A DNA stretch of 64,000 nucleotides from Chryseobacterium daecheongense (lineage in GTDB: Bacteria > Bacteroidota > Bacteroidia > Flavobacteriales > Weeksellaceae), in contig CP115858.1 in the NCBI GenBank assembly GCA_027920525.1, forward strand, positions 3,348,001 to 3,412,000, given 5' to 3'. Every line of letters begins with the position of its first letter. Position 1 is the stretch's first letter. The position numbers and the translations under genes were made by a program. Below the pieces are notes generated by a model, which ran no database searches, was not told the origin of the DNA, and worked only from the letters and a program-made list of their open reading frames with translations. Positions 23,569-32,618 of the stretch are shown here, piece by piece.

Positions 23569-24507
23569 CTAAAGTAAATACTTTCTAAAGTTAATATTAT
23601 ACAATCCAGATTTAATGCTTCGAAAATCTGTGAACAAATATTTTGTGATCATCCCCCATTTTCTGGGAAGAGAAGCTTCTGCAATCTGGTAACTTCGGAG
23701 AGTCCTTTCAATATGTTTCTTTATATCATTTGAAATCAAATTTTCATGCTGTGCCCAATTATTGACTTCTCTCCAGAGCATAATTCTGGTGGATGAAGGT
23801 TTTATTTTACCAACGTCTACCTGTGTAATTCTGTTATTTTCATGAACTCCTCTTACTGCAACTGCAGTATTCAATAGCCCAGAATAAAGGCGGAGATAGA
23901 ACGATAGTCTGAAGATGAATTCAGTATCCTGGTGAAGTCTTAATTGAGTTTTGAAGAATTGTCCTACTTTAGATAAAGCACTTTTCCTTATTGTTAATCC
24001 ATCCAGACTAAAAAGGCCAAAACTTCCTTTCATATTAAGAAGGCCGGGAAATACATCTTGAGGATTATGTTTTTTATAAACAGTGGTCAGGCGGTCTTCA
24101 AAAATTTTATAGTATTGTTCCTTAGCTTTTTCCGAATAATAGTGTACTCCAATTGCCCCATATACCCCCTCAACATCAGGATTTTGAAAAAGCTCTTTTT
24201 CTGCATCAAAACGATTGGGTAAGTAATAATCGTCTGCATCTAAAAAAGCGATAAAATCACCTGTGGCATTTTGGATCCCCAGGTTTCTAGATGCTCCGGC
24301 ACCATGATTTTGTTTATCAGGGTGCTGATATAATTTTACTCTGTCATGCTCTTCCACCAGTCTTTGACAAACGACCAATGCATTATCCGGAGATTTATCT
24401 TCCACAAGAATTACTTCAAATACTTCTTCAAACTGAAGAGCTGATTGCACAGCTTGAGAGATGTAATTCTCTGCATTGTAAACAGGTATAATGACAGATA
24501 TTTTCAT
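23569..24507 (-). CDS. Glycosyltransferase family 2 protein, member 1 of a tandem trio
   Basis: 312 residues from the ATG at 24507, chosen because its neighbour 24555-25496 starts at the homologous MKISVIIPVYNAE; an ATG at 24516 is also in frame. GT-A core: VILVEDKSPDNALVVCQRLV and DFIAFLDADDYYLPNRFDAE with the DADD metal site. It shares long blocks with the next gene, for example FGLFSLDGLTIRKS, EGVYGAIGVHYYSEKAKEQY and IKSGLYNINFRKYL. The high similarity points to duplication within the locus. It probably adds one of several like-linked sugars. Confidence 0.9.
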   Translation of the reverse strand: MKISVIIPVYNAENYISQAVQSALQFEEVFEVILVEDKSPDNALVVCQRLVEEHDRVKLYQHPDKQNHGAGASRNLGIQNATGDFIAFLDADDYYLPNRFDAEKELFQNPDVEGVYGAIGVHYYSEKAKEQYYKIFEDRLTTVYKKHNPQDVFPGLLNMKGSFGLFSLDGLTIRKSALSKVGQFFKTQLRLHQDTEFIFRLSFYLRLYSGLLNTAVAVRGVHENNRITQVDVGKIKPSSTRIMLWREVNNWAQHENLISNDIKKHIERTLRSYQIAEASLPRKWGMITKYLFTDFRSIKSGLYNINFRKYLL

Positions 24508-24554
24508 TATGATCAATTAATTTAAACAGGCAAACGATATAATATTATACAAGA

Positions 24555-25496
24555 TTACGAAATTAATGAATATCTGAAGTTAATATTATATAATCCAGAC
24601 TTTATACTTTCATAATCTGTCACTAAATATTTGATTATCATACCCCATTTTTTTAGTTTAGGGGCATTAGCAATTTCAAAACTGCGCTGCATTCTCTTGA
24701 TATGAATTTTAATATCATCAGATATGGTTGCTTCATCTTTTGCCCACTTATAAGTTTCATTCCAGAGGATAGTTCTTGAAATCGCAGGCTTGGTTTTATT
24801 GGAATCTACTTTAGTAATTCTGTTACTTTCGTGTACTCCTCTCATTGCTATTGCCTGTTCAATAATTCCAGGATATAGTTCAAGATAATAAGACAAACGA
24901 AATAAGAATTCCGTGTCTTCGTGAAGCTTCATCGGTTTAAATAATGGATTTAGTTTTCTTATCATCGAAGCTTTTCTGATAGTCAGCCCATCCAAACTGA
25001 AGAGTCCAAAACTTCCAAGTTTATGAATTAATCCGGGAAAAACATCTTTTGGGCTATGTTTTTTATATACGGTGGTAAGTGAGTCTTTAAAAAGCTTATA
25101 ATACTGTTCTTTTGCTTTTTCCGAATAATAATGAACACCGATTGCACCATAAACTCCTTCTACTTCAGGATTTATAAAAAGCTTTTTTTCCGCTTCAAAA
25201 CGATTGGGGAGATAATAATCATCAGCATCTAAAAAGGCGATAAAGTCTCCAGTAGATTTTTCTATCCCAAGATTTCTACTGGGGCCGGCTCCATGGTTTT
25301 TTTTATCCGGATGTTGGTATAATTTAACTTTATCATGCTTTGAGATTAATTCCTTACAAACTTCTAAAGAAGAATCCGGTGATGCATCTTCTACTAAAAT
25401 CACCTCGAATACTTCATCATGCACTATTGCTGACTCCACTGCCTGAGAAACATACTTTTCAGCGTTATATACAGGAATAATTACTGAGATTTTCAT
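24555..25496 (-). CDS. Glycosyltransferase family 2 protein, member 2 of a tandem trio
   Basis: 313 residues. GT-A core with VILVEDASPDSSLEVCKELI and DFIAFLDADDYYLPNRFEAE. It is nearly collinear with the gene at 23569-24507, from MKISVIIPVYNAE to the C-terminal SIKSGLYNINFRYSL, and more distantly with 25502-26440. The gap to the downstream copy is about 47 bases and to the upstream copy five bases, so the trio is one transcript. Specificity cannot be read. Confidence 0.9.
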   Translation of the reverse strand: MKISVIIPVYNAEKYVSQAVESAIVHDEVFEVILVEDASPDSSLEVCKELISKHDKVKLYQHPDKKNHGAGPSRNLGIEKSTGDFIAFLDADDYYLPNRFEAEKKLFINPEVEGVYGAIGVHYYSEKAKEQYYKLFKDSLTTVYKKHSPKDVFPGLIHKLGSFGLFSLDGLTIRKASMIRKLNPLFKPMKLHEDTEFLFRLSYYLELYPGIIEQAIAMRGVHESNRITKVDSNKTKPAISRTILWNETYKWAKDEATISDDIKIHIKRMQRSFEIANAPKLKKWGMIIKYLVTDYESIKSGLYNINFRYSLIS

Positions 25497-25501
25497 TTCA
25501 T

Positions 25502-26440
25502 CTATTTTTGATAGTTAAATCGATATTGTGTTTTTAATATATTGGGGTTTTTAATTGCTTCAATAAAGATATTATAATATTTTATGAGTCCGGTTTTTTG
25601 TGATAAATCAAAGGATTTATACTTTAAATAAATTTTTTCTTTGGATCCAGAGGAAATATTTTGTTGCTCAGCCCAATCATATAATGATTTCCAGAAAAGA
25701 AGTTGCCTTTGATTGTATTGAGGAGAATATTTAATAATTTTAGTGATTCTGTTGTCATCATGTATGCCTCGAATGGCGACAGGTTTATCTATAATCCCGG
25801 ACTTTAAGTAACAATGATAAGTCAGTTTAATTATAAAATCCGAATCTTGGTGAACCCTGAGGATTTCGTTGAAGCCGAGGTTATGTGTGTTGATAGAATG
25901 TCTTCTTATAGTGAGTGCATTTAAGTGAAAAAAAGTACCGAAGGTTTTAGGTGTTAACCCCAGAAGTCCTTTAAAAACCTCCATGCCTTCTGCGGGATAA
26001 TTTACTGTGGTAAGAAAGGTATCATTAAACTTAGACTGAAATTCCTGTCTCCCTTTTTCGGTCAGGTATTCTATGCCAATAGCACCAAAGATTCCTTCTA
26101 TTTTAGGATCTTTAAATATTTCTTTTTCTGCATCGAAACGATTGGGTAAGTAATAATCGTCTGCATCTAAAAATGAGATAAAGTCTCCTGTGGATTTTTG
26201 CATCCCGAGATTTCTCGAGGCTGCAGCACCATGATTTTCTTTATCAGGATGTTGAAGAAGTATGATTTTGTTGTTTTCACTAGCTAATCTTTTACAGATT
26301 TGCAGTGAATTGTCAATTGATTTGTCTTCGACTAAAATAACTTCTTTTACTTCTTCAAATTGTAATGCTGACTGAACTGATTTTTCTAAAAACTCAGCTG
26401 CATTATATACAGGAATAATTACTGAGATTTCAAGCATCAT
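25502..26440 (-). CDS. Glycosyltransferase family 2 protein, member 3 of a tandem trio
   Basis: 312 residues. GT-A core with ILVEDKSIDNSLQICKRLAS and DFISFLDADDYYLPNRFDAE. It shares the NHGAAASRNLGMQKSTGDF block and the ending style KTQYRFNYQK with the other two, but the central acceptor region (TEKGRQEFQSKFNDTFLTTV, GTFFHLNALTIRRHS) has diverged, so it may have a different acceptor. The ATG overlaps the asnB-like stop codon (ATGA), which indicates translational coupling. Confidence 0.9.
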   Translation of the reverse strand: MMLEISVIIPVYNAAEFLEKSVQSALQFEEVKEVILVEDKSIDNSLQICKRLASENNKIILLQHPDKENHGAAASRNLGMQKSTGDFISFLDADDYYLPNRFDAEKEIFKDPKIEGIFGAIGIEYLTEKGRQEFQSKFNDTFLTTVNYPAEGMEVFKGLLGLTPKTFGTFFHLNALTIRRHSINTHNLGFNEILRVHQDSDFIIKLTYHCYLKSGIIDKPVAIRGIHDDNRITKIIKYSPQYNQRQLLFWKSLYDWAEQQNISSGSKEKIYLKYKSFDLSQKTGLIKYYNIFIEAIKNPNILKTQYRFNYQK

Positions 26441-28233
26441 AATACAGATTTATTGTTATAAGCCCATAAAGCAAGCTGTAATAAATTCCAATGTTTATGA
26501 TCGTTATTCAGAAATTTTTGAGCATTACCAAAATCAATATAGTCAAAGATTTTCTGATTAGGATCTTTGAGCAGGTCGTCAGAAAGGTTAATGAGTGACT
26601 CTTCTTCAAACCATGCCTTAATGCTCATTCCAAATCCTTGCTTATGCCGTTTTCTTATAGTCTCAGTCCAATACGACCCCATAGCTTCACGGAGTATGAT
26701 TTTATCGTCATTACCGTTCAATTTCAATTGTTCCGGAAGTTGGATGCAAAATTCAGCAAAATCCATATCGAGAAAAGGGGTTCTAACTTCCAGCGAATTA
26801 GCCATTGCCATCCTATCGGATTTCATCATCATATTGCCAGGTACATAATTTTCAAGATCTACCCTCATAATATCATTCAGAGAATCAGGGTCAGGAATAA
26901 AACTATAAGACTGATGATAATCTGTTGAGATTCCCAAAAGCTTTTGTTCATTTTTATTAAATGCATTTCTCACAGAATTCTGATGAAAATCCAAAACAGA
27001 AGAATATTGCAGATTCTTTTGGGTAACAAAAGAAGTCTTTCTAAAATTCTGATAAAGCTTTAATCCAAATTTTGCGATGATGTTTTTATAGCTAAAATGA
27101 TTTCTTAATTGATCTTCAACTTTATAAAAATGGTATCCCCCGAATAATTCATCGCCAACATCTCCTGATAGAACCACGGTGAGATTCTTTCTTGCGTTCT
27201 TACAGATTTCATAATGTGGGAGATAAGAAATATCAGCAAAGGGCTCATCCAGAAAGGGTGAAACTTTTAAAAGTGAAGCTGCTATATCCTGTTTTTTTTC
27301 ATGAACTTCAATGTGGTTGGTGTTGTACTTTTCAGCAATCTCTTTTGCATATTTCAGCTCGCTATCTTTATGATCATAGCCAAAACTAATAGTAGTTTGT
27401 TTAGGTAAAAATTCATTAACTAATGCAACAATAGAGGAAGAGTCGAGTCCTCCACTTAGAAAGCTTCCCACTTCCACATCTGCTATGAGCTGTTTTTTAA
27501 CCGCATTTTTTAAAAGGTATAAAAATTCTTCTTTAGCATCAGATAAGCTTATAACTCTGTCTTTCGCAGGTAAATTATAATAGCGTGAAACTTCAATTTT
27601 TCCATCCTTCCAGATGAGTTGATGGGCTGGAGGAAGTGCAAAGATATTAGCATATATACTTTGATATGTGTTTACATATCCATTCTGGAGATAGTGTCCT
27701 AATGCATCAGGATTTACCTTAGGTTGTATAAGTCCGGAAGCAAGTATTGCTTTGATTTCTGAGGCAAAAATAAATTCATTGTTATTTCCAATAGCATAAA
27801 AGAAAGGTTTTTCTCCAAAACGATCACGGGCACAAAACAACTGTTGCTTTTGTTCATCCCAAATAGCAAATGCAAACATCCCGGGAAGATCATGAATGAG
27901 GTTTTCCTGCTTCCTTTGATACATGGCTAAAATCACCTCCGTATCAGAACTTCCATGATATGGATATTCGGCATACCTTTTTTTGATGTCAAGATAACCG
28001 TAAATTTCACCATTCAGAACGATGCACTCGTTTTTTGTGTTGGAGTACATGGGTTGAATTCCATTTTCAGATAAATCGATGATTGATAATCTGCGATGTC
28101 CCAAAGCAATATGATCATAAAATTCATAATGGGAAGAATCCGGGCCACGATGTGCAATTGCATCAGTCATTTTTTGGATTTCTTCTGTATAATTTCTGGC
28201 ATTACTGCTGATAATTCCTGCTATTCCACACAT
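26437..28233 (-). CDS. AsnB-like glutamine amidotransferase, probably acting on the glycan
   Basis: 598 residues. The N-terminal class II glutaminase domain starts MCGIAGIIS with the catalytic Cys2 and has RGPD (29-32) and GEIYGY. The ATP-pyrophosphatase loop SGGLDSS is at 260-266, followed by the synthetase domain. Classical AsnB makes asparagine from aspartate. Its place between glycosyltransferase genes, overlapping one of them, resembles asnB-like genes in O-antigen loci that amidate a hexuronic acid carboxylate. With ugd in the same locus, an amidated uronic acid is a reasonable inference. General asparagine synthesis remains possible. Confidence 0.85.
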   Translation of the reverse strand: MCGIAGIISSNARNYTEEIQKMTDAIAHRGPDSSHYEFYDHIALGHRRLSIIDLSENGIQPMYSNTKNECIVLNGEIYGYLDIKKRYAEYPYHGSSDTEVILAMYQRKQENLIHDLPGMFAFAIWDEQKQQLFCARDRFGEKPFFYAIGNNNEFIFASEIKAILASGLIQPKVNPDALGHYLQNGYVNTYQSIYANIFALPPAHQLIWKDGKIEVSRYYNLPAKDRVISLSDAKEEFLYLLKNAVKKQLIADVEVGSFLSGGLDSSSIVALVNEFLPKQTTISFGYDHKDSELKYAKEIAEKYNTNHIEVHEKKQDIAASLLKVSPFLDEPFADISYLPHYEICKNARKNLTVVLSGDVGDELFGGYHFYKVEDQLRNHFSYKNIIAKFGLKLYQNFRKTSFVTQKNLQYSSVLDFHQNSVRNAFNKNEQKLLGISTDYHQSYSFIPDPDSLNDIMRVDLENYVPGNMMMKSDRMAMANSLEVRTPFLDMDFAEFCIQLPEQLKLNGNDDKIILREAMGSYWTETIRKRHKQGFGMSIKAWFEEESLINLSDDLLKDPNQKIFDYIDFGNAQKFLNNDHKHWNLLQLALWAYNNKSVL

Positions 28234-28289
28234 TTGTTTTGTTTTTTCATCACCATTTTGTTAAAAAAATTCCATCTCTTGGGACTAAT

Positions 28290-29216
28290 TTACGAAAGAT
28301 TGAGAAAAGAAGGACCTTCCTGTTTTACCTTATTTCGAATATCAATAAGTGTTTTTTCCTCTTGGGATATTTTTTTATATCGGTGAGATAATTTTTTATA
28401 TTCGGTTCTGTTCCCTAGTAAAAGGTTTTTGAAAATACTCTGTTTCAGTGATTTTTTCTCCAGTTGTAGAGCGTTAGGTAAGTTTGGATTTATAATATTT
28501 GTTTCAATACGCAGATCTTTATACTTATTGTAATCAATCTTATTCAGTAACTGTACTCCATCATGCACTGCCTTACTAGAGGGCACGAGGATAATCTTTT
28601 TTTTATGAAAATGAACCCGATTTACATATTCATTATCTTCGCCATAGTGGAAAAAATAAGGATTAAATCCGCCAACTGTTTCTATCGTTTGCTTCGGTAG
28701 AAGCCAATGTGCTGCGTTAATAAAATTGATTTCGTAGAAAGGTTTTATTGTTTGAAAATAAAGATCAGAGATTAATCTCGTCTTATCACAGTTCTGAGCT
28801 ATATATTTATCTAAAAAAATATCCAGGTATTTTTCTGATCCGTCTACTTGCATTGGGCTTATAATTCCAATGTCGTTTTGATCGGGGTGGGTATTGTAGA
28901 CTTGCAGGAGGTTCTTTATACTATCCGGATATAACCATGCATCCTGATTCATTAAATAAAAGAAATCTGCACCATCCTTATATGCTTTCTCAATTCCGAT
29001 GTTATTAGCTTTTCCAAATCCTAAGTTTTCTGGGGACTGAATAAACTGTATTTCAGGAAATTTTTCTTTTATATATTCCTGTGTGCCATCAGTAGATCCA
29101 TTATCAATAACAATGCACTGTACAGGTACAGAAGATTCTCTTAGACTTGTAAAGCATCTTTCTGCCCATTTCATGGCATTGTAGGTAACAATAATAAAAT
29201 AAATCTTAGGTATCAC
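28290..29216 (-). CDS. Glycosyltransferase family 2 protein
   Basis: 308 residues. GT-A core: KIYFIIVTYNAMKWAERCFT, VQCIVIDNGSTDGTQEYIKE, GFGKANNIGIEKAYKDGADF and FYLMNQDAWLYPDSIKNLLQ, where NQDAW is the metal-site variant found in rhamnosyltransferase-like GT2 enzymes. NAAHWLLPKQTIETVGGFNP and FHYGEDNEYVNRVHFHKKK form the acceptor side. Cytoplasmic or peripheral membrane. A 56-base gap separates it from the asnB-like gene downstream. Donor not known; since no rmlC or rmlD is seen here, rhamnose should not be assumed. Confidence 0.88.
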   Translation of the reverse strand: MIPKIYFIIVTYNAMKWAERCFTSLRESSVPVQCIVIDNGSTDGTQEYIKEKFPEIQFIQSPENLGFGKANNIGIEKAYKDGADFFYLMNQDAWLYPDSIKNLLQVYNTHPDQNDIGIISPMQVDGSEKYLDIFLDKYIAQNCDKTRLISDLYFQTIKPFYEINFINAAHWLLPKQTIETVGGFNPYFFHYGEDNEYVNRVHFHKKKIILVPSSKAVHDGVQLLNKIDYNKYKDLRIETNIINPNLPNALQLEKKSLKQSIFKNLLLGNRTEYKKLSHRYKKISQEEKTLIDIRNKVKQEGPSFLNLS

Positions 29217-29228
29217 TATTTTTTATTT

Positions 29229-29897
29229 TTAAATATACTTTTGAGCTAAATTGTTTAAATAGACATCAGGTTTTACTCCTGAAAAAAAAGCATCCGTATT
29301 TTGGTCAAAAGTTACTTTATAAAAATCTCCTTCTTCGACCTCATCATAGTAAGCTTCCTGTTGTATCTGATCCTGAATAGCATTGACAATCTCTCTTAAG
29401 TTATAATAATAAGGAAATGCAAAATTGATTGTTTCGTTTTTTACAGATCTGCATGTAGTATCAAGAAAGCCTGAAATATCATCAATATCTAATAACAATC
29501 TTCTGGCATTACGGTGAACTGTAAATCTACTGTTATCTTTAATTTTTGTTTTGAGAAAGTTGAAAAGAGTATTGGGATTACCTCCTTTTCCTACAATGTT
29601 TCCAATTCTTAAGATAAGATAATTATTAGATTTATTCTTAATGTAATTTTCCATTTCAAGCTTATGTAATACATAATTGCTTTTCTGCTTTGATTGATCA
29701 TGTACACTTAGAGTGGAAAAATATACCAATTTCTTTTCTTTATTATTTACAAGGGCGTTGCTTAAAAGATCAAATTCTCTTTTAAATTCGGTTTCTTTAG
29801 TTTCAAGGGAATTTGAAACACCAGAAGCAAAATAAAGAACATCTTCAGTATCAATATTTTTTAATGAATTAGCAATAAGCCCGTTTCCTATAATCAT
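29229..29897 (-). CDS. Short NAD(P)-dependent epimerase/dehydratase-like protein
   Basis: 222 residues, short for an extended SDR (usually over 290). The glycine-rich loop comes at the very N-terminus (MIIGNGLIANSLKN), with beta strand 1 reduced. Further landmarks are LVYFSTLSVHDQSKQKSNYV and LHKLEMENYIK, giving the Ser and the Y-x3-K pair (YVLHK), then LILRIGNIVGKGG. It may oxidise, reduce or epimerise a nucleotide sugar used in the locus. The compact N-terminus suggests loss of part of the first Rossmann half, yet the catalytic residues are present. It lies in a tight GT gene run. Confidence 0.75.
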   Translation of the reverse strand: MIIGNGLIANSLKNIDTEDVLYFASGVSNSLETKETEFKREFDLLSNALVNNKEKKLVYFSTLSVHDQSKQKSNYVLHKLEMENYIKNKSNNYLILRIGNIVGKGGNPNTLFNFLKTKIKDNSRFTVHRNARRLLLDIDDISGFLDTTCRSVKNETINFAFPYYYNLREIVNAIQDQIQQEAYYDEVEEGDFYKVTFDQNTDAFFSGVKPDVYLNNLAQKYI

Positions 29898-29914
29898 ATT
29901 TTGTGTTTATTAAT

Positions 29915-30847
29915 CTATACAAAACTATTGTTTTGTTTTTTTATCTGATATTTTTGTTTAATTGTTCTTCTGCTCCATTTAATGGTATGGTATAATTTGG
30001 TCGGAGTAAAGGAAAATTTAGACAAAACATTATAAAAAAAATAACCAATGCTCGCCTTAAAAAAATCGATTTTGCTTATCATATTTGAATAAGACATAAG
30101 GGTATAATAAAAATAGCTCTTAAGTTTTAATTGGCTATAATCTGAGTTATATTTTTTTATAAAGGGAATAATAGCAAAATCTTTTTTCATGACTTCTGAA
30201 GTTACATTTTTTGAAATACTGGCTCCAAATTGTCTGTAGGTACTCATTTGTTCCGGAAATATTTTTACTTTGCCATAGCAACCTGCCAATAAATATAAAC
30301 ATCTGTCTGCGGAAATAATATCCGTTGGAAAGTCATCCTTTAATATCGATTTTCTAAAAAAAAAGGTGGATGTCTGACATATTTTCAGATCGGTTAAATC
30401 ATCTTTTAACAATTCATCTCCCGGATGATCAGTAAAGCTATGGCTTGGGGTTGGAGTATCTTCATAAACAACCTTGGAATCTGCTCCTACAGCTGAAAAA
30501 TCGGGATGAGATTCCAAAAAATCAAATTGCTTTTGAATTTTTGAATGGTCAATCCACAGATCATCTCCATCTAGAATAGCAATATATTTTCCTGAAGCTT
30601 TTGAAAAAGAAAATAAAGTATTTTTAACATAACCTAAATTGGGTATGTTTTTAAAATATTTGATTCTGTTACCTTTGGGATGTGTGGTAATGAGTTGATT
30701 AATAATATCTTCTGTGTTGTCGGGAGAATTGTCATTGCATACAATAATTTCATAGGAACCGGAAAATTCCTGGGAAAAAATACTTTCCAGACATTCTTTG
30801 ATATACTTTTCATGTTTATATGTAGTGATGCAAATACTGATATCCAT
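29915..30847 (-). CDS. Glycosyltransferase family 2 protein
   Basis: 310 residues. GT-A core: ISICITTYKHEKYIKECLES, YEIIVCNDNSPDNTEDIINQ and KYIAILDGDDLWIDHSKIQK, where DGDD is the metal site. The segment DFSAVGADSKVVYEDTPTPS and LKICQTSTFFFRKSILKDDF matches the acceptor region of GT2 enzymes from capsule loci. The C-terminus is basic and Lys/Tyr-rich, which may favour membrane contact. Lies 18 bases upstream of the SDR gene. Confidence 0.88.
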   Translation of the reverse strand: MDISICITTYKHEKYIKECLESIFSQEFSGSYEIIVCNDNSPDNTEDIINQLITTHPKGNRIKYFKNIPNLGYVKNTLFSFSKASGKYIAILDGDDLWIDHSKIQKQFDFLESHPDFSAVGADSKVVYEDTPTPSHSFTDHPGDELLKDDLTDLKICQTSTFFFRKSILKDDFPTDIISADRCLYLLAGCYGKVKIFPEQMSTYRQFGASISKNVTSEVMKKDFAIIPFIKKYNSDYSQLKLKSYFYYTLMSYSNMISKIDFFKASIGYFFYNVLSKFSFTPTKLYHTIKWSRRTIKQKYQIKKQNNSFV

Positions 30848-30853
30848 AATGAG

Positions 30854-31792
30854 TTAGATTGTAAACAGGTCTGACAATTTCAAGTCTAAATATTTATGAC
30901 GAATACATTTCGCTATATATATCTTCCTGTCAAGAAAGTTCATTGTTTTCAAATAAGAATTCCTATTTTTAATAAAGGCAGAGTATATTTCTGTTTTTTG
31001 AGGATCCTCTTTAGGATTTATTTCCTGAAGCCTTTCGATAGATTTTAAATATGGCCATACATAATTTTTAAAATACTTTTGGTGTACCGAAAGACTGGAG
31101 GGAGTTTCAGATTTCTCAGAATTATATCTGAGCCCATATACCTGACCAGGATGAAGTCTGTAGGAAGAAAGGGCTTTTGGAATGAATCCCAATTTATTTT
31201 TAATACTCAGTATTTGTACAATAAAATAATCATGAGCCATTGGAAAATCTTTGATATTGTATTTTTCAAGTGCATTTTTCCTTATGGCAAGTGCACAACC
31301 CAGAATAAAACTACCTTTACTTACTAATGAAACAAAAAGCTTATGCTCCCGAATGTCATTAATAATACTTTCGTGTGTTATATTTTTCCAATTAAGATAT
31401 GATGGCTGAACATTATTTTCATCGATTAGTTTTAAATCATGAAATACTCCATCGGAATCAGGGTTTTTCTGGAAGAAAAGAATCGTCTCCTCTATCTTGT
31501 TCTTTTCCCATACATCGTCTTGATCACTAATAATTATGATTTCATTATTGCATAAATAGATCGCTTTTTCAAAATTTCTTATAAATCCTAAATTGGTTTC
31601 GTTTGTAAATACTTTGATAATCTCAGGATACTTTTTCTCATAAGTGCTTAAAATTTCAATTGTTCGGTCAGTAGAGCCGTCATCGCAGATGATCAGCTCA
31701 TCAGGAATCAAAGTCTGATGTAAAATGCTATCTAGCTGAGTGGATAAATATTTTTCACCATTGTATGTACACAGTGCTACTGATACCTTCAT
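30854..31792 (-). CDS. Glycosyltransferase family 2 protein
   Basis: 312 residues. GT-A core: VSVALCTYNGEKYLSTQLDS, LIICDDGSTDRTIEILSTYE and EIIIISDQDDVWEKNKIEET with DQDD as the metal site, typical of rhamnosyl/galactosyl-type GT2 enzymes of surface glycan loci. ILGCALAIRKNALEKYNIKD and PMAHDYFIVQILS are the usual later motifs. Its ATG overlaps nothing upstream, but the GT gene upstream (31789-32613) ends inside it by four bases (ATGA), showing translational coupling. Confidence 0.9.
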   Translation of the reverse strand: MKVSVALCTYNGEKYLSTQLDSILHQTLIPDELIICDDGSTDRTIEILSTYEKKYPEIIKVFTNETNLGFIRNFEKAIYLCNNEIIIISDQDDVWEKNKIEETILFFQKNPDSDGVFHDLKLIDENNVQPSYLNWKNITHESIINDIREHKLFVSLVSKGSFILGCALAIRKNALEKYNIKDFPMAHDYFIVQILSIKNKLGFIPKALSSYRLHPGQVYGLRYNSEKSETPSSLSVHQKYFKNYVWPYLKSIERLQEINPKEDPQKTEIYSAFIKNRNSYLKTMNFLDRKIYIAKCIRHKYLDLKLSDLFTI

Positions 31793-32613
31793 AATTTGAA
31801 AAATTTAAAAACTTTACTTACTAAAACATACCTTTTACTGTTTAAAATAGCTTTTAGGTGTTTGTTTTCGGAGGTTAACTTTTCATTAGCTTCGAATAAA
31901 TTTTCAAAACTTCCAAGCTCCTTCGTGAAAAACTCTATATGTTTTCTATAGATTATATTGTGAGTATACAATTTCTTTGAATTACCATTTGCCGACATTT
32001 CTTTTATCATAGATATTTCTTTAATTCTATAATAAAACCCTACTTCTTTAATTTTGAAAACATTACCTTTTTCCTTCAAAAGAGAAATCCAAAAATCCCA
32101 GTCCTCCCATCCGTAAATAAGGTTAGTATCATAGCCTCCTGCCTTCATCCAGTCCTCTCTTTTAAAGAAAGCAGAACAAAAAATCATGTTTTTTACGGCA
32201 AGCATCTTTCTGCTATAGGCCGGTAGTTCCCAACTTCCATTTTCTGAACCAAATTTTTCTGCTTCACAATAGATAATTGTATATCCTTTATTAAATTCTT
32301 TTGCAGCTAAATCAAGGTACCGGCTGCTTATTTTATCATCGGCATCCAATGGTAATATCCATGTTCCTTTTGAGATTTCTATACCCGCATTCCTGGCTGA
32401 AGATAATCCTCCGTTTTCTTTATAAATATACTGAAAACGAGGGTCTTTCTCAATCCATTTTTTTGCTATCTCTTCTGTGTTATCCGGAGAACCGTCATTT
32501 ACAATAATACATTCCCAGTTCTCATAATTTTGATCGAGAACTGTTTCTAAGCATTCATCAAGAAATTGAGCCTGATTGTAGCATGGAACGATTATGGAAA
32601 TTTCTGGATTCAT
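31789..32613 (-). CDS. Glycosyltransferase family 2 protein
   Basis: 274 residues. GT-A core: ISIIVPCYNQAQFLDECLET, WECIIVNDGSPDNTEEIAKK and TWILPLDADDKISSRYLDLA with DADD. The acceptor region holds YDTNLIYGWEDWDFWISLLK, the ED acid motif of inverting GT2 enzymes. The C-terminal 35 residues (FENLFEANEKLTSENKHLKA) look helical, possibly a short coiled coil. Stop codon overlaps the next GT start. Confidence 0.9.
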   Translation of the reverse strand: MNPEISIIVPCYNQAQFLDECLETVLDQNYENWECIIVNDGSPDNTEEIAKKWIEKDPRFQYIYKENGGLSSARNAGIEISKGTWILPLDADDKISSRYLDLAAKEFNKGYTIIYCEAEKFGSENGSWELPAYSRKMLAVKNMIFCSAFFKREDWMKAGGYDTNLIYGWEDWDFWISLLKEKGNVFKIKEVGFYYRIKEISMIKEMSANGNSKKLYTHNIIYRKHIEFFTKELGSFENLFEANEKLTSENKHLKAILNSKRYVLVSKVFKFFKL

Positions 32614-32618
32614 TTTTT

